The notes: generated by a model from the sequence alone, not told the origin. 64,000 nt of DNA from Candidatus Babeliales bacterium (GCA_020049835.1 JAGVLK010000008.1:36282-100281), one strand, 5' to 3'. Shown: positions 43,676 through 52,963, counted from the stretch's first letter. Numbers and translations are program-made.

Positions 43676-45190
43676 GTGAGACAGCAACTAGTTGCAGCAT
43701 GGTTATATATTGGATTGAGTAGTTTTTGTGTAACATCACTGTATGCAGGTACATCAGACGGTTGCACAGATGATGATGTCTGTTGTTTGCCGGTTACCAA
43801 TAAAGGCGTGCGGGGCGAATCCTGCTCGCGTACCGAATTTGTTGCGCGGCAGATAGTATATAATAATGTGTATCATCATAATTTAGGTCTCTTTTGGTGG
43901 TATCATGAAATCTTGAGTGAAGTGGCTCAAGCATGGGCGGCGGTAATGGTAACGCCATATTACCAAAAAACGCGACATCCCAAAAAGCTGGCGCGCTTTT
44001 TTTTGCCTTGTTGTTCAACAGGTACGGTCAAAGTTCAAGAGGATGGGTTAGGGGATATGGGGTCCTTGTGGTTAAGCCTGATTGCTGCAGATGACAAGCA
44101 GTATGAGGGCTTCTTCTCATTATGCCCGGAACGGCAGGCTGTGGGAAACTATTTTGATATTCGTATTTCGCTTTCGCGTATTATATGCCACACATGGATG
44201 GATGTTGCATTTGCGCTTGAACGTGTACGGCATACACTTAATTTTTGTACCAATGATGGACAAAATCCGGGTGTAGCATGTGATGTTGCAACATTGTGCC
44301 AAGCGTTTAATCAACCCGATTGGCAGTTTGGCAGGTTATGGTCAGGTGACAAAACAGTACTGGGCATTGATGATGTGCAGATTAAATTGGGTTTCGATTG
44401 GTTCTATTGTGATACCAATCATATAAGCCCATATTTTGTGGTAGGCGTTTCAACACGTACCACAAAATGTGATGAATTTCTGTTTGCACCAAGCATTGCT
44501 AGCGGACACAATAGTTTTGGGTTTGGTATTATAGGCGATGTACAAGTTGCTTTTTGGGATTGTTATAGTTCGTTGAGCTTGCTCATGGATTTTAAATATC
44601 GTCGCGAATTTGGCGGCACGGTACGCCGCACCTTTGATCTGTGCAAAAATGGTGATTGGTCACGCTATCTGTTAATAGTTACTGCTGATGAAACATCTAA
44701 CACATTACCGGGAATTAATTTTTTAACGCGTGATGTTAAATTACAAGCAACTAATGTTATTGATTGGTGGACGGCGCTCCATTATAAACATCGGCAGTGT
44801 CATGTTGAGCTTGGCTATGATCTGTGGTGGCATCAACGCGAAGCATTAAAACTCTGTTCATTCCCAGACGGGTTTGGCATTTTTGATCTTGCCGGTCAAT
44901 GCGGTAGTAACCCAACTTCAGCAAGCAACGCTATGATTTGCCAAAGCATACTACATAACCAGCCGGCATCGGACGCTACCTTTGTACCAATTTCACCATG
45001 CGATCTTAATCTTAATTCCGGCTCTATGCCAACGCGCCTGAGCAATACATTGTATCTTGCTTTAGGGTATGATGCGTATGTGTGTGAGCATCCGCTGCTC
45101 ATAGGTGTTGGTGCTTCCTATGAGTTTGGGCATGGTAACGCAGCACTTAATTTAGTCAATGCATGGGTAAAAGTTGGTGTAGGATTTTAA
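43676..45190 (+). CDS. Outer-membrane beta-barrel protein, putative
   Basis: A 504-residue protein from GTG 43676, chosen because GAGGA (43665-43669) is 6 nt upstream; TTG 43670 would touch it. Signal peptide ends near SLYAG. The mature chain alternates aromatic beta strands (WFYCDTNHISPYFVVGVS, VDWWTALHYKHRQCHVELGYD) and ends in V-G-V-G-F, a C-terminal Phe typical of BamA substrates. It has about 20 Cys, unusual for a barrel, as in the array at 53-59 kb. No specific family is recognised; an Lpg1974/MOMP-like porin is possible. Confidence 0.68.
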   Translation: MRQQLVAAWLYIGLSSFCVTSLYAGTSDGCTDDDVCCLPVTNKGVRGESCSRTEFVARQIVYNNVYHHNLGLFWWYHEILSEVAQAWAAVMVTPYYQKTRHPKKLARFFLPCCSTGTVKVQEDGLGDMGSLWLSLIAADDKQYEGFFSLCPERQAVGNYFDIRISLSRIICHTWMDVAFALERVRHTLNFCTNDGQNPGVACDVATLCQAFNQPDWQFGRLWSGDKTVLGIDDVQIKLGFDWFYCDTNHISPYFVVGVSTRTTKCDEFLFAPSIASGHNSFGFGIIGDVQVAFWDCYSSLSLLMDFKYRREFGGTVRRTFDLCKNGDWSRYLLIVTADETSNTLPGINFLTRDVKLQATNVIDWWTALHYKHRQCHVELGYDLWWHQREALKLCSFPDGFGIFDLAGQCGSNPTSASNAMICQSILHNQPASDATFVPISPCDLNLNSGSMPTRLSNTLYLALGYDAYVCEHPLLIGVGASYEFGHGNAALNLVNAWVKVGVGF

Positions 45191-45205
45191 TTACAGGATA
45201 TATTA

Positions 45206-45469
45206 ATGCAAAATAAAACAGTTTTTTTATTACTCATGACCGGTTTTGCCGGAGCAGTGGTTCCCAATATTCATGCAGAATACATGGAACCACATCTGTA
45301 TGAATCGCGAACACAAGAATGTGATGATATGAACATTGAAGTTTCATATGATACTATCTATGAGCCAACGCAGGAAAGTTCAACACGCGAAGAGCAAACG
45401 CGTGCTGATGATGATCTACGCGTGCAGTCATGCATAGCCGAAGCAATTGTGGACAAATATTGTTCATAA
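45206..45469 (+). CDS. Small exported acidic protein
   Basis: An 87-residue protein with a signal peptide (KTVFLLLMTGFAGAVVPNIHA) and a strongly acidic mature part with two Cys. It starts 15 nt after the barrel gene and is probably in its operon. No family recognised. Confidence 0.6.
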   Translation: MQNKTVFLLLMTGFAGAVVPNIHAEYMEPHLYESRTQECDDMNIEVSYDTIYEPTQESSTREEQTRADDDLRVQSCIAEAIVDKYCS

Positions 45470-45476
45470 GGGAAAG

Positions 45477-46742
45477 TTAATCAACAAACGTAATCGCTTG
45501 TCCAACTTTATCTGCGCGTCCGGTTCTGCCGATACGATGAATATAATCTTCATGCGTAGCCGGTAGATCGAAGTTGATAACATGCGTGACTTCATCGATA
45601 TCGATACCACGTGCAACTACATCAGTTGCTAAAAGAATTTTTACTTTTTCACTCTTGAATGCGGCTAATGCTTTGGTGCGTTGTGCTTGTGATTTGTCAC
45701 CATGAATAGCAGCAACCTCAAATCCATGCTCGATTAATTTTTTTGCTAATTTATCTGCAGCACGTTTGGTGCGTACAAAGATAATCACTTTATCAAAACC
45801 GGGTTTGATTAGTAGATCATGGAGTAAATCGACTTTATCGCGACCGTTAACTTTTATAATATCTTGGTTAACTTTTTCTGCCGATTTACGCGTTTCAACG
45901 CTAATGGACACCGGTTGTGTTAAAAAGCTTTGGCTTAATGTGCGAATCGATGGAGAAACGGTAGCGGAGAAAAATAATGATTGCCGTTTTTGCGGTATTT
46001 TGGAAAGCAAGAAGGTGATATCATTAAGAAATCCCATATCAAGCATTGTGTCAACTTCATCCAGTACAACTGCATTGCAGGTAGCCAAGTTGAGTGCGCC
46101 CTGTTGCATTAAATCCTTTAATCTTCCTGGCGTGCCAACAATAAATGCAGGGTTTTTGCGTAACTTCAAAATCTGGGGGGTGATATTTACGCCGCCAATA
46201 CATAATGCTGCCGATTGCCCTGTGCCTACCATAAATGAGTTCAGTTCGGTTACAATTTGTGCAGCAAGCTCGCGCGTTGGAGCCATAATAAGTACGCGCT
46301 TAACTTTATTAATAATCACGCCATGCACCAAAGGGATCAAAAATGCGGCAGTTTTACCGGTGCCGGTGTTGGCGGTGGCAACGATATCTTTACCTTCTAA
46401 TGCAATCGGAATCACCTGATCTTGGATCATCGTCGGTGCAATATAGCCTTTAGCGGCGATATTATCTTTAATGCGTTGGTCGATTGCAAAATCGGCAAAT
46501 GTATGTTTTGGGGTATATGCAGGAGTAGGTGTGGTCTCTTCTACTTTTTTAATAAAATCAGATGGATTAAATTTGCGTGAGGCCATGCTGCTGCTTTTGC
46601 GCGCTGAACCTGGCCGTTGTGGGCCGCCACCGCGACGGGAACTAAATGGACCACTGCCGGCTGAGCGTTTTGGGCGTTGTTGCCAGCTATCTTTTGTCTT
46701 TTTTTTATTACTGTGCGTTGCTGATTGATCTTTTCTTGACAT
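45477..46742 (-). CDS. DEAD-box RNA helicase
   Basis: A 421-residue SF2 helicase. A basic N-terminal tail (about 1-55, with GSGPFSSRRGGGPQRPGSAR) precedes the Q motif (FADFAIDQRIKDNIAAKGY ... PTMIQ), motif I ATANTGTGKT, motif Ia APTRELA, motif II reading D-E-V-D in place of DEAD, motif III SAT, and helicase C with IIFVRTKR, ATDVVARGIDI and HRIGRTGR. It ends right after motif VI without the usual C-terminal extension. Probable role: RNA remodelling, ribosome assembly or mRNA decay. Cytosolic. Confidence 0.93.
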   Translation of the reverse strand: MSRKDQSATHSNKKKTKDSWQQRPKRSAGSGPFSSRRGGGPQRPGSARKSSSMASRKFNPSDFIKKVEETTPTPAYTPKHTFADFAIDQRIKDNIAAKGYIAPTMIQDQVIPIALEGKDIVATANTGTGKTAAFLIPLVHGVIINKVKRVLIMAPTRELAAQIVTELNSFMVGTGQSAALCIGGVNITPQILKLRKNPAFIVGTPGRLKDLMQQGALNLATCNAVVLDEVDTMLDMGFLNDITFLLSKIPQKRQSLFFSATVSPSIRTLSQSFLTQPVSISVETRKSAEKVNQDIIKVNGRDKVDLLHDLLIKPGFDKVIIFVRTKRAADKLAKKLIEHGFEVAAIHGDKSQAQRTKALAAFKSEKVKILLATDVVARGIDIDEVTHVINFDLPATHEDYIHRIGRTGRADKVGQAITFVD

Positions 46743-47129
46743 AGGTATTTTCCAATTAAAATGGGTATATAAGGTATAAACAGGAGTTAATGGGGTAAAT
46801 GAGAGGGAATATGGGGTATGACCCGTATATATGTATAGTACAATGATAACATAGTAATGTGATTTTTACAATAGTATCGTTTAAAAGGATCTTTTTACCC
46901 TTTTTCTTTAACTGTTGAGTTGCAAGGAAGTAAGTTGTGTACACTCATTTTTTTTTTATACCTTTACCACGTTCCATCTCTGTCAAGATCTCGACGGACA
47001 AATTGCGCCTGCCCGCCATCCTGTCCGATCGAAGCCTTGGCGAAGTCGGAAGCTGAAGGAGAAGGCTGGGAGGAAGACAAGATAATGAACTAATCTAGTT
47101 TTATAATATTATCTAAATAAGTGCTTGTA
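46743..47129. other. Intergenic region with one REP copy
   Basis: A 387-nt gap. The first 230 nt are AT-rich with purine-rich GGGTAT-like stretches and no convincing gene. A reversed REP copy occupies 46996-47075. The rest shows nothing recognisable. Confidence 0.6.
46996..47075. repeat. REP-like repeat, reverse orientation
   Basis: CGATCGAAGCCTTGGCGAAG with CGCCTGCCCGCC upstream is the reverse complement of the unit in the 33271-33463 tandem repeats. Confidence 0.65.
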
Positions 47130-47585
47130 CTATTCGTCATCAGGCGAATAAGCGGACGATCCCAAAATGAGCGTATGTTGTATAATATTAATTATCTGAC
47201 GTGCAGATGGTGAAAGATTGTGTGGTAAGTTATTAAGATCAAACCATGTGACAGCACTATGCTTATCCGGTTCTTTATTTGCCGGCTCACCTTCCCAAGT
47301 GTGCGTCACGAAATAAAATCCAAGCGTATCGCCGGAAGTGCGATAGGTGTGCAGAATGTGGATTAATTCAAGTGATGGTGCCGATAGCGCAATGCCAATT
47401 TCTTCTTGTGCTTCGCGTAGTGCCGCATCAACAATTGTTTCATGACGTTCTATGCTGCCACCGGGAAATGCCCAAAGATTGTCATGTCTACCGGTGTTAA
47501 AGCGATGTAATAAAAGTATGGAGTTTTCTTTGCGTAGTATGATGCACACATATACAGGAACGGTAAGTCGTGTATTGGTCATCAT
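47130..47585 (-). CDS. NUDIX hydrolase
   Basis: A 151-residue protein with a complete Nudix box, G-x5-E-x7-R-E-A-x-E-E-I-G-I (GGSIERHETIVDAALREAQEEIGI in parts), preceded by SILLLHRFNTGRHDNLWAFPGGS. It hydrolyses nucleoside diphosphate-linked compounds; the R-x-NTG-x-x-D-x-x-W-x-FPGG start resembles ADP-ribose/8-oxo-dGTP type enzymes. The substrate is not set. Starts at ATG 47585 or 47582. Confidence 0.92.
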   Translation of the reverse strand: MMTNTRLTVPVYVCIILRKENSILLLHRFNTGRHDNLWAFPGGSIERHETIVDAALREAQEEIGIALSAPSLELIHILHTYRTSGDTLGFYFVTHTWEGEPANKEPDKHSAVTWFDLNNLPHNLSPSARQIINIIQHTLILGSSAYSPDDE

Positions 47586-47606
47586 ATACTTTCATGATAA
47601 AAATGT

Positions 47607-47699
47607 CTGGAGGAGAGAGGGGGATTCGAACCCCAGAGACCGGTCCCCCGGCCTAACGGTTTTCAAGACCGCCGCATTCGACCGCTCTGCCATCTCTCC
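47607..47699 (-). tRNA. tRNA-Ser(UGA)
   Basis: A class II tRNA with long variable arm. Acceptor GGAGAGA pairs with TCTCTCC, the anticodon loop CTTGAAA gives UGA, and the T loop is TTCGAAT. CCA is encoded (47607-47609). The discriminator base is U, where bacterial tRNA-Ser normally has G. Confidence 0.93.
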
Positions 47700-47835
47700 G
47701 TTACGTTTACATACCTTATGTGGTAAGTAAAAATTCATGTATATCAACCCTACTACGCTCATTCTTCTATGCCTACGGCTACGAAGAACAGCTTCCGCCG
47801 TCGCACAAAGTGCTATGGCGAGACAAGTCGAAGGG

Positions 47836-47890
47836 CATACTTCGCTTTAAAATGACTGGCGTCAGCCATACGAAGCTTTAGCGAAGTATG
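47836..47890. repeat. Palindromic repeat at the 3' end of tRNA-Arg
   Basis: Arms CATACTTCGCT (47836-47846) and AGCGAAGTATG (47880-47890) enclose a second small palindrome TGGC-GTCA-GCCA. The right arm overlaps the last bases of the tRNA-Arg CCA. It may end or process the tRNA transcript. Degenerate REP-like sequence continues to the left (47757-47835). Confidence 0.55.
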
Positions 47891-47965
47891 GTGCGCCTGA
47901 AAGGAGTCGAACCTTTAACCTTCAGATCCGTAGTCTGATGCTCTATCCAATTGAGCTACAGGCGC
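47889..47965 (-). tRNA. tRNA-Arg(ACG)
   Basis: Acceptor GCGCCTG pairs with CAGGCGC; the D arm is GCTCAATTGGATAGAGC; the anticodon loop CTACGGA gives ACG, expected to be edited to ICG; the T loop is TTCGACT. CCA is encoded at 47889-47891 and the discriminator is A. Confidence 0.95.
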
Positions 47966-47986
47966 AATAAAAATTTCAATTATTTC

Positions 47987-48077
47987 TGGTGGAGAGAGAG
48001 GGATTCGAACCCTCGTGTCCGATTTCTCAGACTCTTGCTTAGCAGGCAAGCGCTTTAAGCCACTCAGCCATCTCTCC
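47987..48077 (-). tRNA. tRNA-Ser(GCU)
   Basis: A class II tRNA: acceptor GGAGAGA/TCTCTCC, anticodon stem-loop TTGCCTGCTAAGCAA giving GCU, long variable arm, T loop TTCGAAT, encoded CCA at 47987-47989 and discriminator A. It lies 21 nt from tRNA-Arg and is likely cotranscribed with it and tRNA-Ser(UGA). Confidence 0.95.
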
Positions 48078-48214
48078 TCAATATACAATAATTTCAAAAA
48101 ATCTCATAGAAAAAGGATAAAATATTTAGAATTTAATGCAAGTGTTTTAATGAGTAAATTCAATGTTATGCTAAAGAATGTATCAATATAACCAATGCAA
48201 TGGAGAAAATAATA

Positions 48215-48508
48215 ATGGCTGTTGCCACGATATGTGATATAAAGGTTATTCCCAGTTCAGGCAAACAGGGCTTTAAGCGAGATAAATCGGGCATGATTGT
48301 ATGTAATCTTAAAAGTGCCCCTGAACGCGGCGCTGCCAATGCGGAATTAATTCGCCTTGTAGCGGCTGCATGCAAGGTAACGCAAGCGGAAGTCACTATT
48401 ATAGGTGGCCTTACCAGCCGTAAAAAACGTCTAAAAATTGCAAAAGAAATAAGCAAGGCAGAGTTACTTGCCTTGCTTGGTATTCATGATCAATTGTCGT
48501 TATTTTAA
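48215..48508 (+). CDS. DUF167 (YggU) family protein
   Basis: A 97-residue protein with the YggU pattern: CDIKVIPSSGKQGF, VCNLKSAPERGAANAELI, and VTIIGGLTSRKKRLKIA. The family is widespread, cytosolic and of unknown function. ATG 48215 has TGGAG 10 nt upstream; ATG 48200 is in frame but unsupported. The stop overlaps the convergent 48505 gene by 4 nt. Confidence 0.88.
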   Translation: MAVATICDIKVIPSSGKQGFKRDKSGMIVCNLKSAPERGAANAELIRLVAAACKVTQAEVTIIGGLTSRKKRLKIAKEISKAELLALLGIHDQLSLF

Positions 48509-49005
48509 TCGTCACTTAGCTGATATGTAAGTTTTCGTCGGACTTCTATTCGAGGCTCTGTAGTTGGTTGCAGTTTCTTTCTTCCAAGATTTTCAAGCGC
48601 TCTAACATTAGCATGAGCAGTTTCCGAATTAACCCATCTTTTTTGCGTAGATTTTGCCGGTTGCTCAGGAGTGGCAACATAGTTATGTTCTTGAACTAAT
48701 TTTGCTAATGCATCCAGTTCTTCTTCCGTTGTTAATTCAGCTGCATAAATTTTTACTTTATGGATTGCCGCCTCTGGAACTAAAGAAAGTCCAAAAGATC
48801 GTGTATACGGGGGTATATCGTATGCCGCATTGCTTGTAGAATATGCAGCAGATGGGGGTAACGGTGCTGGTTCTTCTTCTCTGATGTCATCTGCCAGTAT
48901 CTCTTGCTCAAAACGGTCATCCTCAAGCATCCAAGGATTTTGGGCTGCAGCGTGCGCCATTCCAGCAACAAACAAAGTTATAAATATAAAGAGCATATGT
49001 TTCAT
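48505..49005 (-). CDS. Small exported protein
   Basis: A 166-residue protein with a signal peptide (KHMLFIFITLFVAGMAHAAA). The mature part is acidic and Pro-rich (ADDIREEEPAPLPP), then helical and basic toward the end (RKLTYQLSDD). No domain. AAGGAAATCGT precedes the ATG. It follows the 49016 gene on the same strand with a 10-nt gap, so the two are an operon. Confidence 0.68.
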   Translation of the reverse strand: MKHMLFIFITLFVAGMAHAAAQNPWMLEDDRFEQEILADDIREEEPAPLPPSAAYSTSNAAYDIPPYTRSFGLSLVPEAAIHKVKIYAAELTTEEELDALAKLVQEHNYVATPEQPAKSTQKRWVNSETAHANVRALENLGRKKLQPTTEPRIEVRRKLTYQLSDD

Positions 49006-49015
49006 ACGATTTCCT

Positions 49016-49447
49016 TTATTGTTTTTTTGTTGGTAATGGTGTTATCCACCAATCTTCTGTATCGGCATCTTCATCTTCATCCATTTCTTCATCAATATCC
49101 ATCTCCTGTTGAATAGGTTGCTCAGGTTGATAATCAACAAGTGCATAGTTTGCCGGTTGTGCGGATTTATCAATAAAGAATGGATGCACAGGCTGAATAT
49201 TTTCATCTTGTACCGGCATTTCCCCGGCATTGCCATTGTCATATGAACTATCTTCATCAGATGTGTATTCAACTGGATCTACATAATAGGTATTTGTAAG
49301 CGAAATAATGCCGGTAGCTTCGTCAGAATTATACTCCGGTACCTGACCGGCGTTGCCGGTAGCAAATGGATATACATCATGCGCTGCGCCAAAACAGTTC
49401 AAGCTTAAAATACAGCTTAAAATAATATAAAGATTGCGTAATGACAT
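49016..49447 (-). CDS. Small exported acidic protein
   Basis: A 143-residue protein from ATG 49447 (AAGGAG 5 nt upstream); an in-frame ATG 144 nt further up would add a basic segment with no ribosome-binding site. The signal peptide is LRNLYIILSCILSLNCFGAA. The mature chain is very acidic, with a C-terminal Asp/Glu run (EMDIDEEMDEDEDADTEDWW), and contains two copies of an ATGNAG / DNGNAG element. No family recognised. Confidence 0.66.
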   Translation of the reverse strand: MSLRNLYIILSCILSLNCFGAAHDVYPFATGNAGQVPEYNSDEATGIISLTNTYYVDPVEYTSDEDSSYDNGNAGEMPVQDENIQPVHPFFIDKSAQPANYALVDYQPEQPIQQEMDIDEEMDEDEDADTEDWWITPLPTKKQ

Positions 49448-49641
49448 AGTTCTCCTTATTAGATTACTATTAATTAAAAAAGTTGTTTTTCTTTCGATGC
49501 ATGTATCTATTACTAATAGTAAGTGATTCTGCAAATAAAAGCAATGGTTTTTTCGTAAAAAATGCCGTTTTTTGGGAAGCTGTTGTCTCATTGATGCTTT
49601 CTATGCTAGGGTTTGATCAAATACCAAAAAAGGGGAAAAAT

Positions 49642-50829
49642 ATGCCATATTATAGCTGGTCCGGGATTACTTTGCAGGGATCGATGATACGGGGCTCAGC
49701 CTTTGCAGTTTCTCAAGAGGCATTGCAAGAACGCCTTTTTACGCGCAATATAGCGCTTATCCGCTGCAAACAGCAACGCAACATCTACGTATTGCCTATT
49801 TCCGATGAGCAAAAGGTTGAACTGTTCGAGCAATTGGGGTTGTTGCTTGCTGCGGGCATCCATCTCGTGCAGGCATTGCTCTTGGTTTGCCAGCAATTAA
49901 GCGACGTGCGCATGGCTACCATTGTGGAACATCTTGCTAATTTGGTGCGCCAAGGGCATCAATTGCATGTGGCGATGGCGCAGTATCCCCGAATATTTAG
50001 CGATGAGATGATACATATGATGCAAGTTGGTGCGCAAGCGGGTAATTTACCGCTTGCCTTGGCGGCCCTTTCAGAACATGTGCGGGCGCAGCAGCAGTTT
50101 AAAAAGCGATTACGCACCGCGCTGATTGTCCCTGCGGTGACAGCGCTCTTTTTTCTTATTATTTTTGTGGTGACCTTATTTGCACTCGTGCCGCGCTATG
50201 CAGAGCTGTTTACGTCGATGGGCAAGCCCTTGCCATGGCTCACCCAGATCTTATTTTCTACCTATCAAGTGCTTTCTGGTGGGTATGCGGTAACATTGCT
50301 TTCTTTAGCGGCGCTCATGCTTTTGGGTGCTATGTATGCATCGCGTACGCCAGCTACAAAACGGTGGTTTGACGGTGTCATTTTGCGCGTGCCATGGATT
50401 GGTCCTTTGGTGCAGGACATTGCAATGTTGCAGTTATTTAGATCGCTGGCATTGCTGCAACAAGGGGGTATGTCAGTGGTTCCTGCGATGGAAATTGCCG
50501 TATGCGCTATTGATAACACGGTGCTGCGTGCCGATCTTATGCAGGTAATTGTAGAGGTGCGGGCTGGACATCCATTAAGTACAGCATTGCAGGGAGTACT
50601 TTCCGAGCGCCGAGAGGCGATTCTGCTCATCACTATTGGGGAAGAATCGGGCACCTTGCCACTTATGGTCAAAAAAATCGCTGCATTATATGATGAGCGT
50701 GTGCTTAAAAAGCTGCGCCATTATACCTTGCTGGTGCAGCCGATCTGTATGATAGTCCTTGGGGTGTTGGTGGCATTGCTCATAGTTGCGGTCTACATGC
50801 CGTTGTTTGATCTGGCTGATTTGGTTTAA
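49642..50829 (+). CDS. Type II secretion/type IV pilus inner-membrane protein F
   Basis: A 395-residue GspF/PilC protein from ATG 49642 (AGGGG upstream). Two T2SSF domains of about 120 residues: the first from FEQLGLLLAAGIHLVQALLLV, the second from FRSLALLQQGGMSVVPAMEI, each followed by membrane segments (VPAVTALFFLIIFVVTLFAL; LLVQPICMIVLGVLVALLIV). It is the platform protein for pilus or pseudopilus assembly. The ATPase, pilin and secretin genes are not next to it. A pilus or DNA-uptake machine elsewhere in the genome is implied. Confidence 0.9.
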   Translation: MPYYSWSGITLQGSMIRGSAFAVSQEALQERLFTRNIALIRCKQQRNIYVLPISDEQKVELFEQLGLLLAAGIHLVQALLLVCQQLSDVRMATIVEHLANLVRQGHQLHVAMAQYPRIFSDEMIHMMQVGAQAGNLPLALAALSEHVRAQQQFKKRLRTALIVPAVTALFFLIIFVVTLFALVPRYAELFTSMGKPLPWLTQILFSTYQVLSGGYAVTLLSLAALMLLGAMYASRTPATKRWFDGVILRVPWIGPLVQDIAMLQLFRSLALLQQGGMSVVPAMEIAVCAIDNTVLRADLMQVIVEVRAGHPLSTALQGVLSERREAILLITIGEESGTLPLMVKKIAALYDERVLKKLRHYTLLVQPICMIVLGVLVALLIVAVYMPLFDLADLV

Positions 50830-50902
50830 GGCATTATACAGTCATACTTTAGTATGGTACTCTATCCATATATTATTTTGAGCATTATATGGATATTAAT
50901 TA

Positions 50903-52903
50903 ATGTCATTGCGATCAATATACAGTCATTATTTTCATTTGTTACTGCTATGGCTACCGCTTGCATGTTATGCCGGTAGTACGACACATAATGATTCTGC
51001 TTACAAAAAAATTGCGCAAACGGTGCTTTCTCAAGAACCATTCTCCCATAATAGTGATTTTTTAATTGAGCATACCGAATGGCAAGAACTTGCTTTGAGC
51101 AGGTATGTTGCCATGTATGATACAACAATTACCGCTTTTGGTACGTGGGGTCTTACCAAGCTCACCGAACCTATTACGAACATGCAGCAGATTATGGAGC
51201 GCCAATGTACGCTGGTGCAGTTGGACGCTGATCCGTTACTGCAGACAACTATACGTATGCTGTTGCGCGAAATTAGTGAAGATCAAGAAGCAATGCTCGC
51301 TTACTTTAATGCGCAAGACAAATGCAATGGTATAGTGCAACAGCTCTATTATCCATCATGGCTTGCATCAAAAATCTCTTTTTTAAATACAAGTAAATTA
51401 GCACTCGATGTTTCTTATATACATACCATTGCAGGTGCGGTTAAAAGCCTTGCGGGGGTAATTTGTATGCATGGATTTGCCGGGGAATTTATGGATTCCA
51501 TACATCAAGGACGCGCCTTTGAATGGAAAAAAATTTTTACACGCATTATACATGAGCATAGTTTGGATCATGCATTATATGACCAATTACAACATGAGGT
51601 TGAAACTGATACATTTAAAGTTGGCACGCGTCTCTTTTTTGGCGGCAGCTTTGGTGATAAATGGCGTTACGCGCGGGATATAACTATTGCAGGATTACGC
51701 GCGTGTCGCTTTGATTATTTTATTCCTGCACATTGGTTTGCTGGCATTGGTACAGTTTGTGGAGGATTGCTTGCAGTAGCAGAACGTGGTTATTTTGATT
51801 ATGAATATGCAACCAATATAAAGCAGCATTATCGACGTTTGTGCGAAATTCATCGCATTCATTGTGATGTGCAAAAACGTATGGTCCGCGTTGCTCGCTG
51901 CATGAAGAACATGGCACAACTTATTAATTATTGGCAGCAGCTGCCCTATTTTGCTGCGCAGCCATTGTGCCAAAAGATAACTGCGCAGTTGCAAGACGCT
52001 GAAAATCCTATGCGTCAGCTGTTAATGTTATTGCAAAAAAATACGTTTGCTGCAGAAAAAGGGTTCTGGTATTCACGCGGAGATGTATTGCTAGCGCACA
52101 AGCAGATGGTTGAAGTTAAAGACATGTTGGTACCATTGCTCCAAGCGGTTGCTTTAACTGACGGCTTTATGAGTATTGTGCATCTATATAGCACACATAA
52201 AGATACTGTAGATGACCGGTGGTGTTTAGTATCTTTTATTGATGCGCCACAACCGGTACTGAGTATAGAACAAGGTAGCTTGCCTTTGTTGCGTCCACAT
52301 TCAGTTGCAAATGATTGTCAATTAGGCAGCAGTCTAGCGACAGGGCATATGCTCATTACCGGGCCAAGCGGTGCAGGTAAATCAAGTTATTTAAAGATGG
52401 TGGGTGGTGCAGTCTCCTGTGCACAAGCTTGGACCATTGCTCCGGCGCAGCGCATGCAACTAACACCCTTCGCGCGCGCGTGCACCAGTTTTGATCCACA
52501 TGAGGATATCAGTAAAGGTATTTCTACGTTTATGGCGCAGCAACGGCGTCTTGAAAAACTGAAAGCTAGCGCTTATAGAGCTACAGGGCAAACCTATACA
52601 TTGTTATTAATTGATGAACCATATCGTGGTACTATCGAAGCTGAAGCTGAAAAGCGTGCGTATCAATTTTGCCGTACAATTACCGATAATCCTAATGCTA
52701 TGACGATCATGGCGTGCCATTTACAAGAACCGATATTGCTTGAAGCACATACAGGTAGATGGTGCAATAAGCAGGTAGTTATCGAACAAAAAAGTGACCA
52801 GGCCTTTAATTGTACCTATAAAATCATAGATGGTCCGGCATGGTGGTGGTTTAATGATCTTACGCAGCGTATTAATTTTATCGATTGGTTGCTTGTGAAG
52901 TAG
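50903..52903 (+). CDS. Exported MutS-like ATPase
   Basis: A 666-residue protein whose C-terminal part is a MutS domain V: Walker A TGPSGAGKSS (about 486-493), the MutS-type signature GISTFMAQQRRLEKL, Walker B LLLIDEPYRGT (about 568) and the H-loop ACHLQE. Upstream, ITAFGTWGLTKLTEPITNMQQIMERQ matches the MutS core region. The mismatch-recognition domain I is missing. At the N-terminus is a signal peptide (HYFHLLLLWLPLACYAG), which no mismatch-repair protein has. Export, perhaps into a host cell, is inferred; the ligand may not be DNA. No RBS is strong at ATG 50903. Terminates before the (TC)n tract. Confidence 0.75.
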   Translation: MSLRSIYSHYFHLLLLWLPLACYAGSTTHNDSAYKKIAQTVLSQEPFSHNSDFLIEHTEWQELALSRYVAMYDTTITAFGTWGLTKLTEPITNMQQIMERQCTLVQLDADPLLQTTIRMLLREISEDQEAMLAYFNAQDKCNGIVQQLYYPSWLASKISFLNTSKLALDVSYIHTIAGAVKSLAGVICMHGFAGEFMDSIHQGRAFEWKKIFTRIIHEHSLDHALYDQLQHEVETDTFKVGTRLFFGGSFGDKWRYARDITIAGLRACRFDYFIPAHWFAGIGTVCGGLLAVAERGYFDYEYATNIKQHYRRLCEIHRIHCDVQKRMVRVARCMKNMAQLINYWQQLPYFAAQPLCQKITAQLQDAENPMRQLLMLLQKNTFAAEKGFWYSRGDVLLAHKQMVEVKDMLVPLLQAVALTDGFMSIVHLYSTHKDTVDDRWCLVSFIDAPQPVLSIEQGSLPLLRPHSVANDCQLGSSLATGHMLITGPSGAGKSSYLKMVGGAVSCAQAWTIAPAQRMQLTPFARACTSFDPHEDISKGISTFMAQQRRLEKLKASAYRATGQTYTLLLIDEPYRGTIEAEAEKRAYQFCRTITDNPNAMTIMACHLQEPILLEAHTGRWCNKQVVIEQKSDQAFNCTYKIIDGPAWWWFNDLTQRINFIDWLLVK

Positions 52904-52963
52904 CATCATCATTTTTTTAAAACTGTCTGCTGTTTTTCTACAAAAAAAACTTATAAACTAATA

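Noticed and set aside
46756..46944. A 62-residue minus-strand frame in the gap before the DEAD-box gene
   Set aside because: Composition is that of translated AT-rich DNA, with no ribosome-binding site and no recognisable features.
47836..48077. tRNA-associated prophage or island attachment site
   Set aside because: The repeat next to tRNA-Arg is a local palindrome. No integrase gene and no second copy of a tRNA 3' end were found.
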